A stretch of 64,000 nucleotides of DNA from Marinobacter lutaoensis. GTDB taxonomy: Bacteria; Pseudomonadota; Gammaproteobacteria; Pseudomonadales; Oleiphilaceae. Shown in pieces: positions 49,201 through 58,303 of this stretch. Location of the stretch: positions 124,001 to 188,000 of the forward strand of contig NZ_MSCW01000008.1 of assembly GCF_001981305.1 (NCBI RefSeq), written 5' to 3'. Position numbers and translations under genes: made by a program. How positions within the stretch are numbered: position 1 is the first letter of the stretch; each line of letters opens with the position of its first letter. The notes under the pieces were generated by a model. It did no database searches. It saw nothing but the letters and a program-made list of their open reading frames with translations, and had not been told where the DNA came from.

Positions 49201-50047
49201 GCCCTCCCGGACCTGTGAGCAGCTGATTCGCGATGCCGTGGCCCGCATTGGCGGAGCGTCCCCGCGCCTGGATGCGGAGCTGCTGCTCAGTCACGTCACC
49301 GGTCTGAGCCGGACCCGGTTCCGGGCCTGGCCGGAACAGCCGGTGCCGGCGGACCAGGTCGAGGCGTTCGAGCGGCTGGTGGCCGGGCGAGTGGCGGGCC
49401 AGCCGGTCGCCTACCTGCTCGGGCATCAGGAATTCTGGTCGCTGCCGCTGAAGGTCAGCCCGGCCACGCTGATTCCCCGCCCGGACACCGAATGTCTGGT
49501 GGAGGTGGCACTGACCCTGCCGCTGGCCGAGCAGGCCCGGGTGCTGGACCTGGGAACTGGCACCGGCGCCATAGCCCTGGCGCTGGCCTCGGAACGGCCG
49601 GGCTGGCGGGTGGGCGCCTGCGACCGGATCGCCGAGGCGGTTGCGCTGGCGCGGTGCAATGCCGAGGCGTTGGGGCTGCCACTGCAGGTGTGGCAAAGCC
49701 GCTGGTTCGACGGCTTGCCTCCGGCCCGGTTTGACCTGATCGTTTCCAATCCTCCCTATATAAAGGAAGGCGACCGTCATCTGGGTGAGGGCGACGTGCG
49801 TTTCGAGCCGCCATCGGCGCTGGTGTCCGGGCCGGATGGCCTGAATGACCTGCGCGAGATCGTGCAGCGGGCGCCGGACTGGCTGGTACCGGGGGGCTGG
49901 CTGCTGGTCGAGCATGGCTACGACCAGGGCGCGCCGGTGCGGGCATTGTTTCAGGCCCGCGGCTTTGCCCGGGTGGAGAGCCGGCAGGACTATGGGGCGC
50001 GGGAGCGCCTGACCCTCGGTTGCTGGCCGGGGGCGGAGAAGGACTGA
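49190..50047 (+). CDS. prmC: Release factor glutamine methyltransferase
   Basis: 285 residues. N-terminal helical substrate domain, then the SAM-dependent methyltransferase: [16 protein letters not shown] (SAM loop) and the catalytic IVSNPPYI. It methylates the GGQ Gln of release factors 1 and 2. The start overlaps the end of prfA. Confidence 0.96.
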   Translation: MTSKPSRTCEQLIRDAVARIGGASPRLDAELLLSHVTGLSRTRFRAWPEQPVPADQVEAFERLVAGRVAGQPVAYLLGHQEFWSLPLKVSPATLIPRPDTECLVEVALTLPLAEQARVLDLGTGTGAIALALASERPGWRVGACDRIAEAVALARCNAEALGLPLQVWQSRWFDGLPPARFDLIVSNPPYIKEGDRHLGEGDVRFEPPSALVSGPDGLNDLREIVQRAPDWLVPGGWLLVEHGYDQGAPVRALFQARGFARVESRQDYGARERLTLGCWPGAEKD

Positions 50048-50057
50048 GGAGGCGGAC

Positions 50058-50807
50058 ATGCTCAGCGACGAGGAATTGCTGCGCTACAGTCGGCAGATCC
50101 TGATGCCGGCGTTCGATGTCGCCGGCCAGCGGCGCCTGAAGGCCGCGCATGTGTTGGTGGTGGGGGCCGGCGGCCTGGGCTGCCCGGTGGCCCTGTATCT
50201 GGGCGCAGCCGGTATCGGTCGGCTCACTCTGGTGGATGATGACGTGGTGGAGCTGGCCAACCTGCAACGCCAGGTCGCCTTCATCCAGGACGACCTGGGG
50301 CAGTCCAAAGCCGAGGTGCTGGCGGCGCGGGTGCGACGCATCAATCCGGGCATCGAGGTCCGGGCTCACCCGGTCCGACTGGATGGCCCGGCCCTGACCG
50401 AGGCGGTGGCGGCGGCGGATCTGGTGGTGGACTGTTCCGACAATTTCGCCACCCGTTTTGCTCTGAACCGGGCCTGTGTCGGCGCTCGGGTGCCGCTGGT
50501 GTCCGGCGCCGCGATACGGGGTGAGGGGCAGCTGTCGGTGTTCGATGTCCGCCTTGCCCACAGCCCCTGTTACCACTGCCTGTATCCCGAGCAGGGCAAC
50601 GAGGACCTGACCTGTTCCGAAGCCGGTGTCATCGCCCCGGTGGTGGGCCTGGTCGGTTCCGCCCAGGCGATGGAGGCGATCAAGGTGATCAGCGGTGTCG
50701 GTGAGCCGCTGGTGGGGCGTCTGCTGCTGCTCGATGCCTGGCGGATGCAGTGGCGGGAAATGGCCCTGACGCCCGATCCGGGCTGTCCGGTCTGCGCCAG
50801 ACGCTAG
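50058..50807 (+). CDS. moeB: Molybdopterin-synthase adenylyltransferase / ThiF-family E1-like enzyme
   Basis: 249 residues. MoeB/ThiF fold: YSRQILMPAFDVAGQ start, nucleotide loop VVGAGGLGCPVALYLGAAG, catalytic DCSDNFATRF, and zinc cysteine pairs CYHCLYPE and GCPVCARR. It adenylates the C-terminal Gly of MoaD (or ThiS) for sulfur transfer. RBS GAGGAGG. The stop is shared as CTAG with the convergent photolyase gene. MoeB and ThiF cannot be separated by sequence alone; the prmC-moeB neighbourhood in Pseudomonas is labelled moeB. Confidence 0.9.
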   Translation: MLSDEELLRYSRQILMPAFDVAGQRRLKAAHVLVVGAGGLGCPVALYLGAAGIGRLTLVDDDVVELANLQRQVAFIQDDLGQSKAEVLAARVRRINPGIEVRAHPVRLDGPALTEAVAAADLVVDCSDNFATRFALNRACVGARVPLVSGAAIRGEGQLSVFDVRLAHSPCYHCLYPEQGNEDLTCSEAGVIAPVVGLVGSAQAMEAIKVISGVGEPLVGRLLLLDAWRMQWREMALTPDPGCPVCARR

Positions 50808-52216
50808 CCGCCCTCGGCTCCGTCCTTCAGGGCCCGGAACCTCGCAATCGCCGCCTGCCGGCTTGCCTTCAGATCCACGATCGGTCCGGGGTAGCCCTTC
50901 ACCGTCGGGCCGTCCTGCCACGGCTGGTGAATGCGCTTGCTGTCCAGCGCCGCCAGTTCCGGCACCCAGCGGCGGATGAATTCACCGTCCGGATCGAAAC
51001 GCGCACTCTGGCTGACCGGGTTGAAGATCCGGAAGTAGGGGGCAGCGTCGGTACCGGTGGAGGCGCTCCATTGCCAGCCGCCGTTGTTCGAGGCCAGGAA
51101 CCCGTCCACCAGCCGTGACATGAACCAGGCCTCGCCGAGACGCCAGTCGATGAACAGGTTCTTGCTCAGGAACATCGCCGTGATCATCCGCAGCCGGTTA
51201 TGCATCCAGCCGGTGGCGGCGAGCTGGCGCATCGCCGCGTCGACGATGGGGACGCCGGTCTGCCCGGCTTTCCAGGCCTCGAATGCCGGCCCGGTACCGT
51301 TCCAGTCCAGGGCTTCCGTTTCCGGCTTGAACGCCCGGTGCATGCTGACCTGGGGGTAGTGGTAGAGAATGTGGATGTAGAAGTCGCGCCAGGCGATTTC
51401 GTTGATCCAGCTGTCCACGCCTTCCCGGTTGCCGGCTGTGCGCGCCGCCTGGGCCGCCACCAGGCACTGGCGGCCAGAGAGCACGCCGCTGGCCAGGTAG
51501 GGGGACAGCCCGCTGGTGCCGTCGAGGGCCGGGACGTCCCGCCGCGTCTTGTAGTGCCCGGCCGCAGCGTCGAGGAACCGGGCCAGCCGGGCGTGGGCGG
51601 CGGCTTCGCCGGTGGCCACCAGGGCCGGGGGCGCCGGGTCGAAACCGTCCGGCACGGCAGCGATGGGCTTCGGTTCCAGTGCCTCGGCCCGGGGCCGCGG
51701 TGTCGGCAGGACCTGCGGAGGCTGGTGGTCGAGCCATTGCCGCCAGCGTCGCGAGAAGGGCGTGAACACCGTGTAAGGGGTGCCCTGGGCGGTGAGGATC
51801 TTGCCCACCGGGGCAACGCTCTGGTCCCGGTACTTGTTTACCGCCACGCCGTCGCGCTCCGCCCGCTGTTTCAGCGCCTTGTCGCGGCGTCGTTCATTGA
51901 TACCGTACTCCTCGTTGAAATGAATCCGACGAACCCGGTGCTGCCGGGCGTGCTCGATCAGCCGGTCCAGGGCATCGTCAAACCGGTCCGCCCACAGGAA
52001 ATGCATCGGGATGCCGAGGCGGGCCAGTTGTCGGGCCAGATCGTTGGCATGATCCACCACGAAGCGCACCCGAGCCGGTGACCAGTCATGGGCCTGCCAC
52101 TGGCCCGGGGTCAGGATGAAGCAGGCACGTACCGGTGCGTTGCCGGCACAGGCGGCGGTGAGGGCGGGGTTGTCCGCCAAGCGGAGGTCGTTGCGAAACC
52201 AGACCAGTTCTGTCAT
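50804..52216 (-). CDS. phr: Deoxyribodipyrimidine photolyase
   Basis: 470 residues, light-driven repair of cyclobutane pyrimidine dimers. N-terminal antenna domain (WFRNDLRLADNPAL) and C-terminal FAD domain with DAAMRQLAATGWMHNRLRM (cited in part), WQWSASTGTDAAPYFRIFNP, and the tryptophan-rich helices. Class I CPD type by length and the closing AAPYFRIFNPVSQ block. It is convergent with moeB and divergent from the DUF432 gene. Confidence 0.95.
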   Translation of the reverse strand: MTELVWFRNDLRLADNPALTAACAGNAPVRACFILTPGQWQAHDWSPARVRFVVDHANDLARQLARLGIPMHFLWADRFDDALDRLIEHARQHRVRRIHFNEEYGINERRRDKALKQRAERDGVAVNKYRDQSVAPVGKILTAQGTPYTVFTPFSRRWRQWLDHQPPQVLPTPRPRAEALEPKPIAAVPDGFDPAPPALVATGEAAAHARLARFLDAAAGHYKTRRDVPALDGTSGLSPYLASGVLSGRQCLVAAQAARTAGNREGVDSWINEIAWRDFYIHILYHYPQVSMHRAFKPETEALDWNGTGPAFEAWKAGQTGVPIVDAAMRQLAATGWMHNRLRMITAMFLSKNLFIDWRLGEAWFMSRLVDGFLASNNGGWQWSASTGTDAAPYFRIFNPVSQSARFDPDGEFIRRWVPELAALDSKRIHQPWQDGPTVKGYPGPIVDLKASRQAAIARFRALKDGAEGG

Positions 52217-52363
52217 GGGCGTATCCGTGTTCGGGGTTGGGGAATACGGGTAATTACCGTGGCTGCACCAATAAAATCACTAACTTGGATATTCGCTGGC
52301 GCCGCGCCTTTGGATTATAGTTAACCGATATTTGCCTTCCACGCAGCAGAGGATCGGTACCGA

Positions 52364-53176
52364 ATGGAGCAGGAGTCCGAAGGCCGGCGCAACGGTGTCT
52401 GGGCGCAGCCCTACACGCTGGCTTCCGGTGAAACCCAGTATCACGAATTGGGCCATGTCCAGCTCTGGGTGACGTTGCTGGACCTGGAATGGCAGATCCG
52501 GGTCCGGTCGATCCAGGCGGAAGGTGATCCCTTCGACTGGACCGAACGGGTCGGCCATGTGCTGCCGGCGCAGGATGTACCGTTGCAACGCTTCATCCGG
52601 TCGGACCGTGGTACCGGCACGGTAACCTTCGTGCCGGCTCTGGCGGATCGGCCGACGGTGATCCGGCCGTTTCAGCCGCTGACCATTCCGGCCGGCCACC
52701 GGTGCGTGATCTACGTGGGTACCATGGTCTGGATGAAGGTCTGCGCCGGTCCGGCCCGGACGGTGTTGACGGAGATCCCGCTGTCCACGCCGCTGATGAC
52801 CTGGGTGGGTCGCAACACCATGGAGGGGGAACTGTGCTACACCTCCTCCAGCTTTGCCCGGCTGGTTCTGGAGGCGGTGCCCAAGCGCCCCTGGCGGGCA
52901 CTGACCCCGGTCACCATCGTCAACCGCCGGACCGAGCCGTTGCTGTTGGAACGGTTCAGCCTGCCGACGCCGTTGCTGCCGCTGTACCTGAATGACAAGG
53001 GGCAGCTGTGGACGCCGGGGGTGACGGTGGAGTGCGAGACTGACATGAACTCGGCGAGCCTGCGGGTGGAGCGGGGCCTGCACCAGGCCGCCGGCGCCTG
53101 TGTCGCCGTTGGCGAGGCGCGAGAAAAGATTTCCCGGGGCCGGCTGGTGCGGGCGTTCGACCGGATGTTTGGCTGA
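52364..53176 (+). CDS. DUF432-family conserved protein next to mscS
   Basis: 270 residues with no signal peptide or membrane span, rich in beta structure. It matches what I know of the DUF432 family, often encoded beside small mechanosensitive channels; examples of conserved-looking blocks are YHELGHVQLWVTLLDL and LYLNDKGQLWTPGV. Function unknown. RBS GAGGATC. First gene of an apparent six-gene operon (mscS 20 bases downstream), so a role linked to osmotic response is possible but unproven. Confidence 0.7.
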   Translation: MEQESEGRRNGVWAQPYTLASGETQYHELGHVQLWVTLLDLEWQIRVRSIQAEGDPFDWTERVGHVLPAQDVPLQRFIRSDRGTGTVTFVPALADRPTVIRPFQPLTIPAGHRCVIYVGTMVWMKVCAGPARTVLTEIPLSTPLMTWVGRNTMEGELCYTSSSFARLVLEAVPKRPWRALTPVTIVNRRTEPLLLERFSLPTPLLPLYLNDKGQLWTPGVTVECETDMNSASLRVERGLHQAAGACVAVGEAREKISRGRLVRAFDRMFG

Positions 53177-53196
53177 TGACCCGCGGAGCATGAGGC

Positions 53197-54081
53197 ATGA
53201 TTGAGGATATCCAGGCTGGCCTGTCCCAGGCACTGACCGACATTCCCTGGGGCCAGTGGCTCAGTTCCCTGTTCCTGCTGCTGCTGGGACTGCTGCTGGC
53301 GTCCCTGGCGGGACGCAGCGCCGGCTCGCTGCTGGCCGACCGGGCCTCCCGTCATCAGTCTGCGATGATCCGCCGGCTGGTGTTCTACCTGGTGTTCCTG
53401 CTGTTCGCGATGGCCGCGCTGCGGGAAGCGGGGTTCTCCCTGGACGTGGTGCTGGGCGCCGCCGGGATCCTGACGGTGGCGGTGGGGTTTGCGTCCCAGA
53501 CCTCGGCGTCGAACATGATCAGCGGGTTGTTCCTGCTGATGGAAAAGCCGTTCCAGATTGGGGACTTCATCGAGGTGGACGCCACCATCGGCGAGGTGGT
53601 GGGGATCGACCTGCTGAGCGTCAAACTGCGCACGCCGGACAACCTGTATGTGCGGATCCCCAACGAAACCCTGATCAAAACCCAGGTGGTGAACCGCTCC
53701 CGGTTCCCGATCCGTCGGCTCGACCTGACGGTGGGCATTGCCTACGCTGAGGATGTGGAGCGGGTCGAGGCCCTGCTGCTGCAGCTGGCCGAGCGGGACG
53801 CCATATGCCTGGAAGAACCCCGTCCGTTTGTCCTGGTCACCGACTTTGGGCCTTCGTCCGTGGATCTGCAGTTTTCCTACTGGGTTCCCAAGGACAAGGT
53901 GCTGGAAGGGCGCAGCGCCATGATGGTGGCGATAAAGAAAGCGCTGGACCAAGAGGGCATTGAGATTCCATTTCCCCATACCAGTGTGTATGCCGGCACG
54001 CACTCGGCGCCGTTCCGGGTCGAACTGCTGTCGCCGATGCACAGAGAAAAGGATGTACCGGATGCAGAAAAACACCAATGA
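53197..54081 (+). CDS. mscS: Small-conductance mechanosensitive channel, MscS family
   Basis: 294 residues. Three N-terminal membrane segments: [33 protein letters not shown], and the pore helix after [20 protein letters not shown]. Then the beta domain ([33 protein letters not shown]) and the C-terminal alpha/beta domain. It opens on hypo-osmotic shock in the inner membrane. Its 3' end overlaps the start of rimB by 20 bases. Confidence 0.93.
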   Translation: MIEDIQAGLSQALTDIPWGQWLSSLFLLLLGLLLASLAGRSAGSLLADRASRHQSAMIRRLVFYLVFLLFAMAALREAGFSLDVVLGAAGILTVAVGFASQTSASNMISGLFLLMEKPFQIGDFIEVDATIGEVVGIDLLSVKLRTPDNLYVRIPNETLIKTQVVNRSRFPIRRLDLTVGIAYAEDVERVEALLLQLAERDAICLEEPRPFVLVTDFGPSSVDLQFSYWVPKDKVLEGRSAMMVAIKKALDQEGIEIPFPHTSVYAGTHSAPFRVELLSPMHREKDVPDAEKHQ

Positions 54082-54559
54082 CACCAGCAAAACGACCCCG
54101 CCGACGCCGGCTGACCGCAAGGTCGCCCTGGGCTGGCGGGAGTGGGTGGCGCTGCCGGATCTCGGCATCCCCAGAATCAAGGCCAAGGTGGACACCGGCG
54201 CCCGCACCTCGTGCCTGCACGCGTTCCGGACCGAACCCTACACCCGGGACGGGGAGCGGCGGGTCCGGTTCTGGGTGCATCCGGTCCAGAACAACTTGCA
54301 TGAGGTGGCCGAGTGCGATGCCCGGGTGCTGGACGAGCGCACCGTCTCGGACTCCGGTGGCCACCGGGAGTTGCGCCTGGTGATCGAAACCACGGTGGTG
54401 GTGGGCGACCAGGCTTGGCCCATCGAAATGACGCTGACCAACCGGGACTCCATGCGGTTCCGGATGCTGCTCGGGCGCACGGCCATGGCCGGACGCTCGG
54501 TGATCTACCCTGAAGCTTCCTATCTTGCCGGCCAGCCGGTGCTAAGGACTGAATCATGA
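54062..54559 (+). CDS. rimB: RimB-like retropepsin-type protease
   Basis: 165 residues. The retropepsin-like aspartic motif is [15 protein letters not shown], followed by family blocks ([13 protein letters not shown]). These proteins, earlier called ATP-dependent zinc proteases, are encoded next to rimK in Pseudomonas, where RimB modulates RimK-made polyglutamate tails on ribosomal protein S6. The ATG at 54062 has AAAGGA at suitable distance; earlier starts lie in the mscS coding end without a signal. It overlaps rimK by 4 bases. Confidence 0.85.
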   Translation: MQKNTNDTSKTTPPTPADRKVALGWREWVALPDLGIPRIKAKVDTGARTSCLHAFRTEPYTRDGERRVRFWVHPVQNNLHEVAECDARVLDERTVSDSGGHRELRLVIETTVVVGDQAWPIEMTLTNRDSMRFRMLLGRTAMAGRSVIYPEASYLAGQPVLRTES

Positions 54560-55461
54560 AAATTGCTGTACTGTCGCGGAACAAGAACCTGTACTCCACC
54601 CGTCGCCTGGTGGAAGAGGGGATCAACCGCGGCCACGAGGTGCGGGTGATCGACTGCCTGCACTGTTCCATGAACATTACCTCCGCCAAACCCCAGATCC
54701 ACTACCACGAGGAAGTGCTGGAGGACTTCGACGTGGTGATTCCCCGGATCGGGGCCTCGGTGACCTTCTACGGCACCGCCGTGCTGCGCCAGTTCGAGAT
54801 GATGGGGGTGTTCCCGGTGAACGAGTCGGTGGCCATCACCCGGGCCCGGGACAAGCTGCGCTCGCTGCAGCTGCTGGCCCGCAAAGGGTTGGGGATGCCG
54901 GTGACCGGCTTCGCCAACAAGCCGGACAACGTGCCGGAACTGCTGCGCATGGTCGGCGGCGCGCCGGTGGTGATCAAACTGCTGCAGGGCACCCAGGGCA
55001 TCGGTGTGGTGCTGGCGGAAACCCGTAAAGCGGCGGAGAGTGTGATCGAGGCCTTCATGGGACTGAAGGCGGATATCCTGGTGCAGGAGTTCATCAAGGA
55101 GGCCGGCGGTTCCGACATTCGCTGCTTCGTGATCGGCGACAAGGTCATTGCCGCCATGAAGAGGCAGGCCCCGGAAGGGGAGTTCCGCTCCAACTTGCAC
55201 CGGGGCGGTTCGGCCTCGCTGGTTCGGATCACGCCGGAGGAGCGGCGTACCGCCATCGCCGCCGCCAAGGCTATGGGCCTGAACGTGGCCGGGGTGGATC
55301 TGCTGCGCTCCAGCCGGGGGCCGCTGGTGATGGAGGTGAATTCTTCGCCGGGCCTCGAAGGCATCGAGAATGCCACCGGCAAGAACGTGGCTGGCATGAT
55401 CATCAACTGGACCGAAAAAAACCACAAGCCCTGGAAAACCAGAACCAAGGGCAAGGGGTAA
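54556..55461 (+). CDS. rimK: Ribosomal protein S6 glutamate ligase
   Basis: 301 residues, ATP-grasp ligase that adds glutamates to the C-terminus of S6. N-terminal [21 protein letters not shown], middle [21 protein letters not shown] block (present as [18 protein letters not shown]), ATP-binding [16 protein letters not shown] and the Mg-binding end [18 protein letters not shown] overlap with rimB; the neighbouring protease and desuccinylase-like gene make a RimK module. Confidence 0.96.
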   Translation: MKIAVLSRNKNLYSTRRLVEEGINRGHEVRVIDCLHCSMNITSAKPQIHYHEEVLEDFDVVIPRIGASVTFYGTAVLRQFEMMGVFPVNESVAITRARDKLRSLQLLARKGLGMPVTGFANKPDNVPELLRMVGGAPVVIKLLQGTQGIGVVLAETRKAAESVIEAFMGLKADILVQEFIKEAGGSDIRCFVIGDKVIAAMKRQAPEGEFRSNLHRGGSASLVRITPEERRTAIAAAKAMGLNVAGVDLLRSSRGPLVMEVNSSPGLEGIENATGKNVAGMIINWTEKNHKPWKTRTKGKG

Positions 55462-55464
55462 CGC

Positions 55465-56529
55465 ATGGCCCGCGCGCCGTTTGAAATTGCCGGGGTGCAG
55501 GTGCCCCCCGGTACCCGCCGACTGGTGGAGGTGCCGGTGGCCCGGCTCTACACCCACACGCCTCTGCACATCCCGGTGGAGGTGGTGCACGGGCGCCGGG
55601 ATGGCCCGGTGCTGATGGTGTGCGGCGCCATCCACGGCGACGAGATCAACGGTGTCGAGATCGTGCGCCGGGTACTGACCAACTCGGCCCTGCGCTACCT
55701 GCGCGGTACCCTGCTGGCGGTGCCCATCGTCAATGTTTTCGGTTTCGTTCAGCGGACCCGCTACTTGCCGGACCGGCGGGACCTGAACCGCTGTTTCCCC
55801 GGCAGTGAATCCGGTTCCCTCGGGGGCCGGATCGCCTACCTGCTGCGCACCCAGATCATGGAAAAGGTGACACACCTGATCGACCTGCACACCGGGGCCA
55901 TTCACCGCTTCAATCTGCCCCAGATCCGTGCTGAGCTGACCAACCCGGAGACCATCCGCATGGCCGAGGCCTTCGGTGCCCCGATCATCCTCAACGCCAG
56001 CCTCCGCGAGGGTAGCCTGCGGGCCTACGCCGACTCCCAGGACATTCCGGTCATCACCTTCGAGGGCGGCGAGGCGTTGCGCTTTGACGAGGTGGTGATC
56101 GCCAGCGGGACCAAGGGCGTGATCCGGGTGATGCGGGCGCTGGATATGATCCCGGCCAAGAAAGGCCCGCGGGCCCCCAAGAAGCGTTCCGAAACCGCCG
56201 CCAATTCCCAGTGGGTGCGGGCGGACATGGACGGCATCATGCGCCCGGTGGCTAAGCTGGGACACAAGGTCCGTAAGGGCCAGAAGCTGGCGATGATCGC
56301 CGACCCCTTCGGCGAGACCGAGGTGGCGGTGATCGCACCCTGTTCCGGGATTGTCATCTGCGTCAACAACCTGCCGCTGGTGAATGAGGGCGAAGCCATC
56401 TACCACATTGCCCGGTTCGATGAGCTGAGCGAGGCGGAAAAGGTGATGGACTACTTCCTCAGCGAAGTGGAAACGGAAGTCAGCGAGGCGGTGGTGCCGG
56501 TCCATCCCTGGGACGAACTGCAAAAATGA
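55465..56529 (+). CDS. Succinylglutamate desuccinylase / aspartoacylase-family Zn hydrolase
   Basis: 354 residues, AstE/AspA (M14-like) family. Zinc ligands are expected at the His and Glu of GAIHGDEINGVE and the His of LIDLHTGA. A C-terminal beta extension (VRKGQKLAMIADPFGETE) resembles the lipoyl-like add-on of other members. Such genes often follow rimK; removal of acyl or glutamyl groups is plausible but the substrate is unknown. It starts 3 bases after rimK. Confidence 0.85.
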   Translation: MARAPFEIAGVQVPPGTRRLVEVPVARLYTHTPLHIPVEVVHGRRDGPVLMVCGAIHGDEINGVEIVRRVLTNSALRYLRGTLLAVPIVNVFGFVQRTRYLPDRRDLNRCFPGSESGSLGGRIAYLLRTQIMEKVTHLIDLHTGAIHRFNLPQIRAELTNPETIRMAEAFGAPIILNASLREGSLRAYADSQDIPVITFEGGEALRFDEVVIASGTKGVIRVMRALDMIPAKKGPRAPKKRSETAANSQWVRADMDGIMRPVAKLGHKVRKGQKLAMIADPFGETEVAVIAPCSGIVICVNNLPLVNEGEAIYHIARFDELSEAEKVMDYFLSEVETEVSEAVVPVHPWDELQK

Positions 56530-56551
56530 CGGAACACCGATAGGAGATGCC

Positions 56552-56977
56552 ATGATCTGGGATCAGACGCTGATCGAACTGCCGCCCCTGCCCCGGGGCT
56601 TCCACCTGGTGACCAACGAGGTGCTGGCCCAGGCGCCCAGCCTGGCCAACTGCGAAGTGGGGCTGCTGCACCTGTTCATCCAGCATACCTCGGCGTCGCT
56701 GGCGGTGAACGAGAACGCCGATCCGGATGTCCGGGGCGACCTCGAGCGCCACTTCAACGTGCTGGTCCCGGAGCAGGCGCCCCACTACGCGCACGTGATG
56801 GAAGGGCCGGACGACATGCCGGCGCACATCAAGAGCGTGCTGATCGGCCCCTTCCTGACCTTGCCCGTCAGTCATGGCCATCTGGCCCTGGGGACCTGGC
56901 AGGGCATCTATCTGTGTGAGCACCGGGACCGGGCGGATGGCCGCAAGATTGTGGCGACGCTGCAGGGGCGCTGGTAG
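56552..56977 (+). CDS. yjbQ: YjbQ-family protein (UPF0047)
   Basis: 141 residues, the typical length. Family signatures are LLHLFIQHTSASLAVNENAD and YAHVMEGPDDMPAHIKS, and the end GTWQGIYLCEHRD. Members have weak thiamine-phosphate synthase activity when assayed; the physiological role is unsettled. RBS AGGAGA. Last gene of the mscS-rimK operon. Confidence 0.92.
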   Translation: MIWDQTLIELPPLPRGFHLVTNEVLAQAPSLANCEVGLLHLFIQHTSASLAVNENADPDVRGDLERHFNVLVPEQAPHYAHVMEGPDDMPAHIKSVLIGPFLTLPVSHGHLALGTWQGIYLCEHRDRADGRKIVATLQGRW

Positions 56978-57027
56978 CACGCGTGCTTCCTTGACGTAAA
57001 CGTCAGAGGTGGGCGCCTGCGGTGCCC

Positions 57028-57051
57028 GTGTGTGGAACTCCACCCATTTGC
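57028..57051 (+). repeat. Upstream direct repeat, copy 1 (candidate DctD-binding site)
   Basis: GTGTGTGGAACTCCACCCAT followed by TTGC. A second copy starts exactly 33 bases downstream (57061). It lies about 115 bases before the sigma-54 promoter. The core GTGGAACTCCAC is nearly palindromic. Confidence 0.6.
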
Positions 57052-57060
57052 TGGGCCGGC

Positions 57061-57084
57061 GTGTGTGAATCCCCACCCATTTGC
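57061..57084 (+). repeat. Upstream direct repeat, copy 2 (candidate DctD-binding site)
   Basis: GTGTGTGAATCCCCACCCAT followed by TTGC; 21 of 24 bases match copy 1. The 33-base period is three helical turns, placing both on the same face of DNA. Confidence 0.6.
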
Positions 57085-57143
57085 CCATCGGGCAGCGCCG
57101 GAATTTTCATCTAACTCGCTGGATTGTAAGTAATTTCCGAAAC

Positions 57144-57159
57144 TGGTCCGCTCCTTGCT
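57144..57159 (+). promoter_or_regulatory. Sigma-54 promoter of the TAXI-TRAP operon
   Basis: TGGTCCGCTCCTTGCT fits TGGCAC-N5-TTGCW at 9 of 11 defined positions, with the invariant GG and GC at correct spacing. It lies 75 bases before the solute-binding-protein ATG. The DctD-like sigma-54 activator is encoded just downstream. Confidence 0.8.
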
Positions 57160-57174
57160 CCCTCTCAGGGCCAC

Positions 57175-57193
57175 CGTGACCCTGACGGTCACG
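57175..57193 (+). promoter_or_regulatory. Palindrome in the leader of the TRAP operon
   Basis: CGTGACC / GGTCACG arms around a 5-base centre, about 15-30 bases past the predicted start of transcription. Possible operator for an unknown repressor or a leader hairpin. Confidence 0.4.
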
Positions 57194-57233
57194 TCAAGCA
57201 CCCGACAACCAGAATGACAAGGGAGCCTTTCCT

Positions 57234-58214
57234 ATGAAAACCCAAGCTGTGATGGCGGCGGCCATTGCCTCCACGCTCGTAATGTCGACCGCAACCCAGG
57301 CCCAGGACCGTTCCGGCTGGCCCGAGAGCTTCACCGTAGGCACCGCCAGCCAGGGCGGAACCTACTTCGCGTACGGCTCCGGCTGGGCCAACTTCGTGGC
57401 GGAGAATCTGGGCGTGTCCGGCGGCGCCGAGATCACCGGCGGGCCGATGCAGAACATGGCGCTGGTGCACACCGGGGATCTGATGTTCGGCCTGACGACC
57501 CTGGGCCCGGCACGGGAATCCCTGGAAGGCAACAGCCCGCTGGCTCCGGGCATGAAAATGGACAACGTCTGCGCCATGTTCCCGATGTATGAGACGCCGT
57601 TCTCCATCACCGCCCTGGCCAGCTCCGGTATTACTTCCATCAGCGACATTCCCGACGGCGCCACCATCGGTTTCGGCCCGGCCGGCTCCACGTCCGACAC
57701 CTACTTCCCGCGCATGATGGAAACCCTGGGCGTGAAATTCGAGCGCCGCAACGGCAGCTGGTCGGATCTGGGCGGACAGCTGCAGGATGGCCTGATCGAC
57801 GTGGTGGCCTTTGCCGCCGGCATCCCCATCCCGGCGGTCAGCCAGCTGGAGGTGCAGACCAAGGTCAACATCATCGGCATGACCGACGAGGAAGTGAAGA
57901 AGATCACCGAGGCCTTCCCGGTCTCTGAGTTCACCATTCCGGCATCGACCTATCAGTCTCTGGACGCGCCGTCCCGGGTGGTGTCCATGTGGAACTTCGC
58001 CATGGTCAACTGTGACGTTCCCGAGAGCTTCGTGTACGAAGTGACCAAGCTGACCATGGAGAACAACGACAAAATGGTCTCCATCCACAAGGCTGCTCGT
58101 AACTCGGTGCCCGAGAACTACAGCAAGAACAACGTCCTGCCTTGGCATCCGGGCGCTGCGCGCTGGTTCAACGAACACGGTTACACCATCGACGCGAGCA
58201 TGATCAAGCAGTAA
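57234..58214 (+). CDS. TAXI-family TRAP transporter solute-binding protein
   Basis: 326 residues; signal peptide about 1-22 (VMAAAIASTLVMSTATQA). TAXI-type features: FTVGTASQGGTYFAYGSGWA near the mature start, EITGGPMQNMALVHTGDLMFG (quoted in parts: GGPMQNMALV), and IGFGPAGSTSDTY. It captures the substrate in the periplasm for the fused permease that follows. TAXI ligands known in other bacteria include glutamate and other organic acids; none is evident here. RBS AGGGAG; a strong hairpin separates it from the permease gene. Confidence 0.93.
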   Translation: MKTQAVMAAAIASTLVMSTATQAQDRSGWPESFTVGTASQGGTYFAYGSGWANFVAENLGVSGGAEITGGPMQNMALVHTGDLMFGLTTLGPARESLEGNSPLAPGMKMDNVCAMFPMYETPFSITALASSGITSISDIPDGATIGFGPAGSTSDTYFPRMMETLGVKFERRNGSWSDLGGQLQDGLIDVVAFAAGIPIPAVSQLEVQTKVNIIGMTDEEVKKITEAFPVSEFTIPASTYQSLDAPSRVVSMWNFAMVNCDVPESFVYEVTKLTMENNDKMVSIHKAARNSVPENYSKNNVLPWHPGAARWFNEHGYTIDASMIKQ

Positions 58215-58225
58215 CCGACCCGAGC

Positions 58226-58252
58226 CGGAGGGCCGCCGAGGGCGGCCCTCCG
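58226..58252 (+). other. Intercistronic GC-rich hairpin
   Basis: Perfect 12-bp stem CGGAGGGCCGCC / GGCGGCCCTCCG with a 3-base loop, 11 bases after the binding-protein stop, without a T-run. More likely an mRNA-stabilising or attenuating structure that makes binding protein exceed permease than a full terminator. Confidence 0.7.
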
Positions 58253-58303
58253 CCGTGCCGTCGGCCAGGGGCCGACACGGTTTTTCTGTAAACAGGGCTA
58301 AAC

